Positions 1-6,584 of a stretch of DNA of 7,300 bases are shown here, piece by piece; the first letter of the stretch is position 1, and the number at the start of each line of letters is the position of its first letter. Both the position numbers and the translations under genes were made by a program. Origin of the DNA: Candidatus Rokuibacteriota bacterium (GTDB lineage: Bacteria; Methylomirabilota; Methylomirabilia; Rokubacteriales; JACOUJ01); assembly GCA_016177865.1 (NCBI GenBank), contig JACOUJ010000154.1:1-7300 (forward strand), in the 5' to 3' direction. A model generated the notes under the pieces. The model was not told the origin of the DNA, searched no databases, and saw only the letters and a list, made by a program, of their open reading frames with translations.

Positions 1-1839
1 GCCGGTCTGGCGCCTCCAATAGAGAAAGCCTTCCAGGACGAGGCAGAGGAGGGCGGCGCCAAGGAAGTAGCCCCAGAGCTCCATTTGCTTGAGAAAAACT
101 TCCTCTTTTCCCGGCCCGCTGTCACTGGCCGGTTCGGGGAGAGGTCGTGGGGCGGTCTGGCTCTCTCCTGCGTCAACGAGGTTGACTGCAAAGGGTTGGC
201 TCCCCCGGGGCAGCGCGAGCCGATACAGGCCCACCTCCTCGGTGCTCGGCACATTCACCTGCCCTCGGGCCACCTTCACCTGTCGTTCGTGACCATCCGG
301 GTCCACGATGGTGGCAGTGTCAACACCGTGCTCTACCGGTAAAAGCAATGGCGTCCCCGCCTTGGCCTGATAGTATGTCCCTTCCAGACCAACTGGGGAA
401 AGCCACCGGAGGGCGTTGGAAAGGAGAAGGGGAAAGGCAACCCTGAGGGGGAGGTCGGTCTGGAAGAGATCAAACGCGACAAAAAAGACCTTCCGCTGAG
501 GTTCCTCCAGGAGGAGGAGCAGGGGTCCACCAATCCCTTCGACCAAGATCTTCGCGGCGGTCAGGGGCCGGACACGCAACGCATCCGTCGTTGCGACCTT
601 CGAGAAGTCCACAAAACGCATGACAGGATGGGTGCGGTCCCAGTCAAGGATGACCGGATTCTCCATGCGTCCAAACAGTTCCAGGGGAACATCCCCCGCG
701 GTCGTGTTGATCAGGACAAAACGGCCCGGGCCGATCTTGGCTGGCGCGACGGAGTCCAGGATGACCACATCGTGCCCCTCCATCCCGCCTTGGTAGCCTT
801 CGGACGCCCTCACCTCGAGCTGGACTTGCGGATCGGACCGCAGGGCTTTCTCGAGGAAGAGGTTCCCGCGACTGACCAGGAGGACGCGAAGCTCCCGCAG
901 AGCCGGGATGACCGCGTAGCCGGTGTCATCCACATCCAAGTCGTCTTCGCCCTCCGCCTCCACCTTGAGGACTCCCCCCCCCTGATGGGTGAAGGGAATA
1001 ATGACCGAGCGTTTGACCTGAGGCTCCAAGGTCACGATCTGCTCGTTCACCACGTCTCCATCCAGTCGGACGCGGAGTGGGAAGGTCATGGGTTCGTCCG
1101 AGAAGTTCGCCAGGGACACAAAGGCCTGGTAGTCAAAGGCCCCATAGTAGCTCTTTCGGACGGACAGCTCGGTGATCCCGATATTCTTTCCCCGCCGACC
1201 CACGCTCACCCATCGGACCTTCGGGTCATTCGCAGGAGCCACTATCTGAGGGTCGAACGCTCCGTCAGTAAAGACGTAAACCCGTGCTTGCGGTTCGTGG
1301 GCGGTGAGAGCACCGGCCGTCTGGATGGCCTCGGCGAGGTGGTTGGGAAGGTCGTGGGGGCGGAGTTGGGTTATCCCACGCCTGACCTGGTCCCGGTCGC
1401 GGGTAAACGGGACGACTACCCGTGGCTGCGGACCGGCCTCCATGACCATGCTCAGCGCGCCTGGTCCGAGGCGGTCCACCAGGGCCAGGGCTTGGCGTTG
1501 GGCCTCCCGAAAACGGCTCGGCGACACATCTGTGGCCTTCATTGATGCGGAAACGTCCAGGATGAGAACCGCCTGGTCGCTTCCCTTCCGGACCACGGTC
1601 ACAGTCGGACGGGTCAAGGCAAGGGTCAAAAAGATGAGGGCGAGGAGTTGGAGGATGAGGAAAGGGTCTTTTTGGAGGCGCTGGAACAGGGCGGTGGCCT
1701 GTTGATCGCGGGGGGTGGCCTCCCACAGGAAAAGAGCCGGGACCTTCTGCTCCTGACGGCGTACCTTGAGGAAATACAGGAGGACAAGCGGCGCAGCGAG
1801 GCCCAGGAAGATGAAGGCCAGGGGCGAGAGGAAGCTCAC
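1..1839 (-). CDS. BatA-type VWA-domain membrane protein (3' end outside window)
   Basis: The frame is open for 613 codons from a GTG at 1839 to the window edge. Residues 1-78 form a BatA-like N-terminal module: helix 1 at about 3-22, a LKVRRQEQKVP-type cytoplasmic loop, FLWEA at 37-41, helix 2 at about 60-76. A von Willebrand A domain follows, with the MIDAS motif DVSASM at 95-100 and FTDG ending near 193 (D192). Next come a beta-rich Ig/CARDB-like stretch (about 220-312) and an alpha/beta segment resembling the glutamine-amidotransferase-like module of such proteins (LRVLLVSRGNLFLEKAL from about 317). FDLFQTDLPLRVAFPLLL (456-473) is also typical. A last helix lies at about 587-607, followed by WRRQ, so only a short tail is probably missing. 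The bulk should lie outside the cytoplasmic membrane. The start overlaps the DUF58 stop as GTGA, implying translational coupling. The usual MIDAS threonine seems absent (LPNHL at 164-168). Family assignment is secure; the client is unknown. Confidence 0.9.
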   Translation of the reverse strand, partial: MSFLSPLAFIFLGLAAPLVLLYFLKVRRQEQKVPALFLWEATPRDQQATALFQRLQKDPFLILQLLALIFLTLALTRPTVTVVRKGSDQAVLILDVSASMKATDVSPSRFREAQRQALALVDRLGPGALSMVMEAGPQPRVVVPFTRDRDQVRRGITQLRPHDLPNHLAEAIQTAGALTAHEPQARVYVFTDGAFDPQIVAPANDPKVRWVSVGRRGKNIGITELSVRKSYYGAFDYQAFVSLANFSDEPMTFPLRVRLDGDVVNEQIVTLEPQVKRSVIIPFTHQGGGVLKVEAEGEDDLDVDDTGYAVIPALRELRVLLVSRGNLFLEKALRSDPQVQLEVRASEGYQGGMEGHDVVILDSVAPAKIGPGRFVLINTTAGDVPLELFGRMENPVILDWDRTHPVMRFVDFSKVATTDALRVRPLTAAKILVEGIGGPLLLLLEEPQRKVFFVAFDLFQTDLPLRVAFPLLLSNALRWLSPVGLEGTYYQAKAGTPLLLPVEHGVDTATIVDPDGHERQVKVARGQVNVPSTEEVGLYRLALPRGSQPFAVNLVDAGESQTAPRPLPEPASDSGPGKEEVFLKQMELWGYFLGAALLCLVLEGFLYWRRQTG

Positions 1840-2732
1840 TGGAGCAGGGTCCCTTTCAGGCGCCTCAGGACCAGATCCTCCATGGGTTCGGTGGTCACCG
1901 CCCGATGGTACACGATCTTGTTGGCGCGGCAGGTCGCCTCGGATTGGTCAAGGAACTCTCGGAGGCGCCGGCGGTAGGCCTTGAGCGTTTCTCCATCGAG
2001 GGTGGCTTCACGGGTCTCCTCGCACTCCGCATCCACGAGTCGGAGGTCGCCCCCGTAGCCAGGTTCCATCTCTTCACGGGAGAGGAGGTGGATGACGTGG
2101 ACATCGAAGCGGCGCTCCAAGAAACCCCGGATCCCCAGGGCAAAGCCGCTCTGATCCATGAGATCGGAAACGAGAATGGCCAGGCCCGGATCACGGGCGC
2201 GGAGAGCATAATCCCGAAGGGCGCCGTTGAGGTCCGTGACGCCACCGGGAGTCACCCCGCCCAAGAACTCAATCAGGGGGAGGAATTGATTTCGTCCACG
2301 GGTGGGAGACCATCCTTCGACGACCCGGTCCCGGACAATCCCGACGCCGACCCGCTCTAGCCCGACGAGCCCAATGAAACCGAGGGCCGCAACCAGGCGG
2401 AGGCCATACTGGAATTTTGACGGTGAGCCGAAGTCCATGGAGGCGCTGGCATCGATGAGGAGGTGAACACAGAGGTCTTCTTCCTCGACAAAAAGCTTGA
2501 GGTAAAGCCGGTCCAGCCGACCAAAAATGTTCCAGTCCACGTAGCGAAGATCATCGCCGATCTCATACGGGCGGTAATCGTAGAACTCCGGGCTGATCCC
2601 CTTCCTCGGGCTCTTCCGCTCCCCCTTCACCCGGCCGAGAAAGGTGCGTCTTGAGATAAAGCTCTGGCGCTCAAGCTGACTGAGGAGATGGCTGGAAAAC
2701 AGCCGCTCGGCGAGGGGGGTGCGGACGGCCAT
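1836..2732 (-). CDS. DUF58 family protein with MIDAS (VWA-like fold)
   Basis: This is a 298-residue soluble protein. The DUF58 signature is clear: EFYDYRPYEIGDDLRYVDWN begins at residue 49, followed by LYLKLFVEEED at 76-86. A VWA-like fold follows, with DASASM at 94-99, TDL at 166-168 (the expected MIDAS threonine) and LVSDLMD at 187-193, so the metal site looks complete. There is no signal peptide or convincing membrane helix. The length is typical for the family. The ATG is the first possible start, since an in-frame TAA lies two codons upstream (2736-2738). AAGGG abuts the ATG too closely to be a good ribosome binding site, and a GTGGGGG lies further upstream. DUF58 proteins are nearly always encoded beside MoxR ATPases and VWA proteins, as here, and probably deliver a partner or client to the ATPase; that role is inference. 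It shares four bases with the next gene. Confidence 0.95.
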   Translation of the reverse strand: MAVRTPLAERLFSSHLLSQLERQSFISRRTFLGRVKGERKSPRKGISPEFYDYRPYEIGDDLRYVDWNIFGRLDRLYLKLFVEEEDLCVHLLIDASASMDFGSPSKFQYGLRLVAALGFIGLVGLERVGVGIVRDRVVEGWSPTRGRNQFLPLIEFLGGVTPGGVTDLNGALRDYALRARDPGLAILVSDLMDQSGFALGIRGFLERRFDVHVIHLLSREEMEPGYGGDLRLVDAECEETREATLDGETLKAYRRRLREFLDQSEATCRANKIVYHRAVTTEPMEDLVLRRLKGTLLQ

Positions 2733-2831
2733 CCCTTAGCCCAGCCCCCACAGGTCGGACGCGATCACACCGCGAATGTGCCGGGTTGAGAAGCGAGCAG
2801 ACCAAGGCCCGAGGGAGGAGCCGGCCGGAGG

Positions 2832-2847
2832 CGTACTCGGTTGTACG
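2832..2847 (-). promoter_or_regulatory. Small dyad CGTAC-6-GTACG, possible operator or hairpin
   Basis: Five bases, CGTAC, are repeated as a perfect inverted repeat around a six-base centre (2832-2836 and 2843-2847). It could be a protein-binding dyad or a weak RNA hairpin. It is short enough to arise by chance in GC-rich DNA, so confidence is low. Confidence 0.2.
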
Positions 2848-2864
2848 TTGAGGATCGGCGACGA

Positions 2865-2894
2865 CCGAGAACGATGGGATGCGACGCTTCTCGG
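2865..2894 (-). terminator. Stem-loop after the three-helix membrane protein gene, no U-tract
   Basis: On the minus strand CCGAGAA (2894-2888) is mirrored by TTCTCGG (2871-2865). Two further CG pairs can form inside with one bulged G, leaving a loop of about 11 bases. The stem starts seven bases after the TAG stop at 2902-2904. No run of T follows, so it is not a classical intrinsic terminator. It could pause polymerase, protect the 3' end of the upstream message, or lower the output of the downstream DUF58/VWA genes. Confidence 0.35.
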
Positions 2895-2901
2895 CACGGC
2901 A

Positions 2902-4356
2902 CTAGCGCTCTTCGAGAGATTGGAAGTAATCCCTGATCTGCGTCCGATACTCGAACGGGATCGGCTCTTTCGCCAGGGCCTCCTCCATGAGCTTCCGGTA
3001 CTGCGAGAAGACGGTCGCAAACGGAAGGCGGGAGGGGTTCTGCGCCCCTCGGCCACGCAGATTGGTATCATAGGCCTCGCGGCGGCCTTGACGCTGCTCA
3101 CCGGAGAGCGCCATGTCAAGCTTCTCTCCTGGAAGTCGACGGGTAGGGCTCCCTCTGACGTCCGCCGAATGCCCCTTGCCCGGGAGCGACCCTTCCCCTT
3201 CTCCGAGGTCGTCACCCTCTCCATCTTTCCCGGGGTCTCCCGGCTCTCGTCCCTTGTCCCGGCCTCCGGAAAGTCCCTTTTTCGCGCGCTCCCGTTCTTC
3301 TTGAGCCCGCATCCGATTCAAGGCACGCTCCATCGCGGAGAGGGCCCGGCTCAACTGCCCCTCGTTCAAGGCCTCCTCACCTTCCCTCAGATCTCCGTCG
3401 GAACCATCCCCTTTGCGTCCCAGGCGATCCATCTCGTCCAGAAGTTGGCGGAGGCGCTCGGGAGAGAGCTGGTCGGGCCGGAGCCCGGCCAGAAGCTGCT
3501 GCATCTTCCGGAACATCATTTTCTGGGGACTCTGTGTGAAGTCGCTCTTCAGGTCGGGAAGGTTCTCGACGCGCTCCAGGACCCGGAGTCGCTCATCCCC
3601 CTGCTTGAGAAAGCTACTGAAGTCAGGACGCTTCTGGCTAATGGTCGTGTCTTTAAAGATGGCGGCCAAGTCCCCGCGAGCGGTTTCAGGCCGAGTCGGC
3701 CGGCGAGGCAGCTCTTGGGGCTGTCGGTCTACGCGCTCCGGCGTCCGCCGCTTCTGCTCCAACGGTCGATCGAGAGCGGTCGCGGGCCCGGTCTGCTTCG
3801 GCTCTTCGGGAGCCTCGGGGGTCGAGCGCTCCCAGGCCGGAAGCCCGCCTCGTGGAATTGGAATCGGCGGGAGGAATAGAAGGGCCAGGAGAGCGATGGC
3901 AGAGACGGGAAGGAGGCGAGCCTCGCGAGGCCACCGACGCGGGACCATGCGTGACCATTGGACCCGGGGCGCGCGCTCCACCGCATCAGCGATGAGAGCC
4001 CTGGCCAGGGGCGAGTCATCTCGGCGTTCCACGCACTCCAGAGCTGTGGAGAGACGATCGTGCAGGGCCGCTGCCCGGTCGGCCAGACGCAACGCGTCGC
4101 CGGCTGGGACCGAGCGCGACAGGGAGTAGAGAAGGCCGCCCAGAAGGGCGAGGCCGATCACGGCGATGGCGAGACTGGGAGCGCGGGCCCCCAAAAGCCC
4201 CTTCAGAAGCAAAGGGAGCACAGCGAGGCTCACACCCCAGGTCAGGGCGCGAAGCGCATAATATTCGCTCCGTCTGACTCGCACCTGAACTGAAACTCGT
4301 TGGGCGGCGTCCCGGAGGATCGTCTCAGGGTCTGACGTGCGCGCCCCGTCACTCAC
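2902..4356 (-). CDS. Three-helix membrane protein with long charged C-terminal domain (DUF4175-like)
   Basis: This is a 484-residue protein that I do not recognise with certainty. Likely membrane helices lie at about 36-56, 60-79 and 148-164. Arginines before helix 1 (RVRR near 26-29) and before helix 3 (RRWPREAR, 140-147) suggest the C-terminal 320 residues face the periplasm or outside. After helix 3 come a Pro/Arg/Glu-rich stretch (about 166-227), predicted helical and possibly coiled-coil segments (about 245-360), a low-complexity Gly/Asp/Glu/Lys linker (about 360-396), and a more ordered tail with YRKLMEEAL and IRDYFQSLEER. That tail pattern recurs in hypothetical membrane proteins encoded between MoxR and DUF58 genes (from memory). 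The start is a GTG 20 bases after the moxR stop, preceded by AAGGGGGGGG. It may be a scaffold or anchor for the MoxR/VWA machine; that is inference from position. Confidence 0.85.
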   Translation of the reverse strand: MSDGARTSDPETILRDAAQRVSVQVRVRRSEYYALRALTWGVSLAVLPLLLKGLLGARAPSLAIAVIGLALLGGLLYSLSRSVPAGDALRLADRAAALHDRLSTALECVERRDDSPLARALIADAVERAPRVQWSRMVPRRWPREARLLPVSAIALLALLFLPPIPIPRGGLPAWERSTPEAPEEPKQTGPATALDRPLEQKRRTPERVDRQPQELPRRPTRPETARGDLAAIFKDTTISQKRPDFSSFLKQGDERLRVLERVENLPDLKSDFTQSPQKMMFRKMQQLLAGLRPDQLSPERLRQLLDEMDRLGRKGDGSDGDLREGEEALNEGQLSRALSAMERALNRMRAQEERERAKKGLSGGRDKGREPGDPGKDGEGDDLGEGEGSLPGKGHSADVRGSPTRRLPGEKLDMALSGEQRQGRREAYDTNLRGRGAQNPSRLPFATVFSQYRKLMEEALAKEPIPFEYRTQIRDYFQSLEER

Positions 4357-4360
4357 CGCG

Positions 4361-4372
4361 TGCCCCCCCCTT
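4361..4372 (-). promoter_or_regulatory. Ribosome binding site containing an eight-G tract
   Basis: On the minus strand AAGGGGGGGG precedes the GTG start at 4356 by six bases, and it is the only purine-rich element in the 20-base gap. The run of eight G (4363-4370) is both the Shine-Dalgarno core and a slippage-prone tract, so its length could set the spacing to the start codon. Confidence 0.45.
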
Positions 4373-4376
4373 GCAT

Positions 4377-5390
4377 CTACCGGAGAAAGACTTCCTTGCC
4401 GTGCCGGATCGCCTCTTCCGCCGCCGTCACCACCTCTTGAAGCAAATAATCCACGTTGATCCCCTCGGCCTCTCCCTCGAAGTTGAAGATCACTCGATGC
4501 CGGAGAGCCGGAAGGACCATCGCCTTAATGTCCTCAGTGGAGACGTTAAACCGACCGCTCACAAGGGCGCGAACCTTTCCCCCCAAGACGAGCGCCTGGG
4601 CCCCTCGCGGGCTCGAGCCATATCGCACGTACTTCCGAGTCACCTCCGGGGCATGCTCCCACTGCGGGTGGGTGGCCAGAATGATCAGGGAGGCCAACTC
4701 CCGAACGTGGGTGGCGATCGGAACCTCACGGACCAACTCCTTCAGGGATTCCGCCTCAGTGGCATTGAGGACTTGTTGGACCCCCGGCTCATGAGGCCGC
4801 GTGGTCCGGTCAATAATCTCGTTCAACTCGGCGAGAACCGGATACCTGATGTGGAGCTTGAAGAGGAACCGGTCGAGCTGGGCCTCGGGGAGCGGATAGG
4901 TCCCCTCCATCTCGATAGGGTTCTGCGTCGCCAGAACAAGAAAAGGTGACGGAAGCGGGTGGAGCGTGCCGGCGACAGTCACTCCGCGCTCCTGCATGCC
5001 TTCGAGGAGGGCCGATTGGGTCTTGGGGGTCGCCCGGTTCACTTCATCGGCCAGGATGATGTGAGCAAAGATGGGCCCATGCTGGAACTGGAAGTAGCGT
5101 CGCTCCGCCTGATCCAACATGATGATGTTGGTCCCGACGATGTCGGCCGGCATGAGATCCGGAGTGAACTGGATCCGGGAGAAGGTGAGATCGAGACATT
5201 CCGCGAGGGTCTTGACCAGCAAGGTCTTCCCCAGCCCCGGCGCCCCCTCGAGGAGGACATGACCGCCTGAGAAGAGGCAAGCGAGGACCTGGTCAATAAC
5301 CTCCTCGTGCCCTACGATGACCTTCTGGATCTCTCGCCTGAGAGCCTGAAAGGCGCGCACAAACCGCTCAACCCGAGCCTCCTCGACCAT
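4377..5390 (-). CDS. MoxR-family AAA+ ATPase
   Basis: This is a 337-residue cytoplasmic AAA+ ATPase of normal MoxR length (AAA_3 core plus C-terminal lid). Visible motifs in order: IVGHEEVIDQ (25-34), Walker A GAPGLGKT (49-56), FTPDLMPADIVG (75-86), Walker B IILADEVNRA (111-120), sensor 1 ATQNP (154-158), LPEAQLDRF (167-175) with the arginine-finger region, and sensor 2 SPRG (260-263). All catalytic residues look intact. MoxR proteins form ring-shaped hexamers and work with VWA-domain partners in protein maturation or complex assembly; DUF58 and VWA genes follow on the same strand. The ATG at 5390 is set by a strong GGAGGG five bases upstream. It is the first gene of the cassette and has a candidate promoter in its leader. 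The family call is near certain; the client cannot be read from the sequence. Confidence 0.96.
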   Translation of the reverse strand: MVEEARVERFVRAFQALRREIQKVIVGHEEVIDQVLACLFSGGHVLLEGAPGLGKTLLVKTLAECLDLTFSRIQFTPDLMPADIVGTNIIMLDQAERRYFQFQHGPIFAHIILADEVNRATPKTQSALLEGMQERGVTVAGTLHPLPSPFLVLATQNPIEMEGTYPLPEAQLDRFLFKLHIRYPVLAELNEIIDRTTRPHEPGVQQVLNATEAESLKELVREVPIATHVRELASLIILATHPQWEHAPEVTRKYVRYGSSPRGAQALVLGGKVRALVSGRFNVSTEDIKAMVLPALRHRVIFNFEGEAEGINVDYLLQEVVTAAEEAIRHGKEVFLR

Positions 5391-5394
5391 CGTT

Positions 5395-5400
5395 CCCTCC
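5395..5400 (-). promoter_or_regulatory. Strong ribosome binding site of the MoxR gene
   Basis: GGAGGG on the minus strand lies four to five bases before the ATG at 5388-5390. It is the best Shine-Dalgarno match in the window, and it fixes the MoxR start. Confidence 0.7.
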
Positions 5401-5443
5401 GTCAGGGGCGAGTCTTCCGTCTCCCCATGAAAATGTCCCTACC

Positions 5444-5473
5444 AGTGTACTTGGGGGCGCGGGGGACGATCAA
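5444..5473 (-). promoter_or_regulatory. Candidate sigma-70-type promoter for the MoxR cassette
   Basis: On the minus strand TTGATC (5473-5468; four of six matches to TTGACA) is separated by 18 bases from TACACT (5449-5444; four of six matches to TATAAT). An A/T-rich patch, AAGATTTTTATTTG, sits just upstream like an UP element, in otherwise GC-rich DNA. The -35 box overlaps the glycosyltransferase stop codon. Transcription would start near 5437, giving a leader of about 45 bases before the MoxR start. The match is moderate and untested. Confidence 0.35.
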
Positions 5474-6063
5474 ATAAAAATCTTCGTGGCATCGCCGGGC
5501 GCATCAAGACAACGTCCGGTGGGCCGGGGCCCTCTCGTGCCGCCCCCTTGGTCCCCACGCGACCCGAGGAGGTGGTGATAGAGCGCGAGATAGGCCTGCG
5601 CCTCCCGCCGGGGCGAAAACTCCTGGACGACCTTCCGCCGGGCCGCCCTCCCAAGCCGCGCCCGAAGCCCGGGATTGAGAAGGAGACGCCCGGCCTTCAC
5701 CTCGAACTCCTCCGGCGTCCCGTAGAGTAATCCGTCCACGCCGTCCTGGATAATGGAGCGGTTGCCATCAATGTCGGAGGCGAGGACCGCCCGTCCCAGG
5801 CTCATGGCCTCGAGCACTGAGTTGGCCATGCCACCTTCAGAGAGCGATGAGTTCACGACCACGTCCACCTGACGTAAGAGAGACGCCATCTGGTCGTGGG
5901 GAACCGCGCCGAGATAAAACGCCCACGGGCATCGAGCGATCGCGGCGAGCAGCCGGGCGCCCTCGTCCTCTTCGAGGACCGGCTCTGCGAACAGGAGCTT
6001 GAGGTCGGGAAACCGGGTGGCCAGGCGACCGAGGCGATCAATCGGAAAGAGAGTGTTCTTCAC
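5470..6063 (-). CDS. GT4 glycosyltransferase, C-terminal part (out of frame with its N-terminal part)
   Basis: This frame encodes the nucleotide-sugar-binding half of a GT-B glycosyltransferase (Glycos_transf_1). Family features, counted from the GTG at 6063, are DVVVNSSLSEGGMANSVLEA (about 67-86) with the two acidic residues of the GT4 E-x-E region, then SDIDGN (96-101) and DGVDGLLY. The homologous reading does not begin at that GTG: upstream codons in the same frame read REVLFLVPAGIRKVKN, the normal linker into this domain, so protein similarity extends to about 6124. The GTG is therefore only the first formal start. The C-terminal tail (about 30 residues, Gly/Arg/Pro-rich) looks unlike the domain. 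Wording such as GIRKVKN and SEGGMAN resembles the GLT1D1-like branch (from memory). Donor and acceptor sugars are unknown. See the N-terminal part and the frameshift entry. Confidence 0.8.
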   Translation of the reverse strand: MKNTLFPIDRLGRLATRFPDLKLLFAEPVLEEDEGARLLAAIARCPWAFYLGAVPHDQMASLLRQVDVVVNSSLSEGGMANSVLEAMSLGRAVLASDIDGNRSIIQDGVDGLLYGTPEEFEVKAGRLLLNPGLRARLGRAARRKVVQEFSPRREAQAYLALYHHLLGSRGDQGGGTRGPRPTGRCLDAPGDATKIFI

Positions 6064-6584
6064 CTTGCGGATACCGGCCGGGACAAGAAAGAGGACCTCT
6101 CTCCGACCGACGGGAACAGTTGGGGCAGGGAAAACGCATCTCCGCCGAGCCGCACGCCCTGAGGAATGACTCGGATCTTCGCCGCGATCCCCGGCAACAC
6201 GTCCGCCACCTTGCCCAACACGGTTTCGTGGAAGGCCGTCAGGGCGTCCGCCCCCTCCAGGACCTTTCTGACTGTAATCCCCCGCCCGGGGTCAGAGAGG
6301 TCATGATTGACATCCGTTCCGGTGAGGGAGACGACCAGTGGAACCCCTTTCCACCTGGCATAATCCAAGGCCGACGGCCCTCCCGAGAATGCGTGGAAGG
6401 CATGCACGATCCGAGGAGCAGATCCCGCAAGGGACTGAAAGGCTCCGCCTCCGGAGAGTTGGGAGAGATCCACGACAGACACCGTCACGCCCAGGCGCTC
6501 GAGCCCGAGCGCAACCCGGCCAGCGGTGACGGCGTTACCTCGAGGCGCCGGCACGTAATAGGGGGTCACCAACGCGACGATCAC
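6060..6584 (-). CDS. GT4 glycosyltransferase, N-terminal part (truncated by frameshift)
   Basis: This frame encodes the acceptor-binding Rossmann half of a GT-B glycosyltransferase. Its features are IVALVTPYYVPAPRGNAVTA at 2-21 (nucleotide-fold strand and glycine loop), IVHAFHAF at 59-66, VVSLTGTDVNHD at 84-95, and KIRVIPQGV at 136-144, which normally leads straight into the second domain. After about residue 153 (GDAFSLP) the sequence stops looking like the family and ends in a premature TGA at 6060-6062. The start is a GTG with GAAGG about eight bases upstream, a modest ribosome binding site. With one base restored, the two halves would give a normal protein of about 371 residues. As written, this is either a sequencing or assembly error or a genuinely broken gene. 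The role is probably glycosylation of a cell-envelope or small-molecule acceptor; the specificity is not visible. Confidence 0.82.
   Translation of the reverse strand: MIVALVTPYYVPAPRGNAVTAGRVALGLERLGVTVSVVDLSQLSGGGAFQSLAGSAPRIVHAFHAFSGGPSALDYARWKGVPLVVSLTGTDVNHDLSDPGRGITVRKVLEGADALTAFHETVLGKVADVLPGIAAKIRVIPQGVRLGGDAFSLPQLFPSVGERSSFLSRPVSAR
6122..6134 (-). other. Probable frameshift site in the glycosyltransferase
   Basis: On the minus strand the junction reads TTTTCCCTGCCCC. Upstream, codons up to GDAFSLP fit the family; downstream, the shifted frame (PTVPVGRREVLFLVPAG) fits. Adding one C to the CCCC run (6125-6122) joins them in one frame. The change could lie anywhere between about 6134 and 6100, but this homopolymer is the likeliest place. 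The codon phase does not match a canonical -1 slippery heptamer (the base before TTT TCC is G), so programmed frameshifting is unlikely. Confidence 0.6.

Larger units (their letters stand above)
2733..2901. other. Intergenic gap with two inverted repeats
   Basis: This 169-base gap is the only long break inside the MoxR/DUF58/VWA cassette. I see no convincing gene in it; the open frame that crosses it out of phase with the upstream gene gives an Arg/Ser-rich protein of no recognisable type. It holds a hairpin just after the upstream stop codon and a smaller dyad about 20 bases further on, listed separately. No good sigma-70-type promoter is visible, although one for DUF58 could lie here. Confidence 0.5.

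Noticed and set aside
628..1545. 305-codon open frame on the plus strand
   Set aside because: It is the exact codon-register antisense of the VWA gene; the minus-strand reading has clear BatA and VWA motifs. Absence of CTA, TTA and TCA codons in GC-rich genes leaves such shadows open.
1265..1726. 153-codon minus-strand frame rich in Pro, Arg and Gly
   Set aside because: It is a second frame inside the VWA gene, where the competing frame carries the MIDAS motif.
2736..3224. 162-codon minus-strand frame crossing into the gap before DUF58
   Set aside because: It overlaps the three-helix gene out of frame and encodes an Arg/Ser-rich sequence with no domain features; the longer frame has helices and an ordered tail.
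2776..3879. 367-codon open frame on the plus strand
   Set aside because: It lies opposite the three-helix membrane protein, has no recognisable motifs, and its composition fits an antisense shadow. It does cover the gap at 2776-2901, but nothing there reads like a protein.
6128..6134. TTTTCCC as a programmed -1 frameshift site
   Set aside because: In the zero frame the codons are TTT TCC preceded by G, so the heptamer does not allow the usual tandem slippage; a simple base deletion explains the data better.
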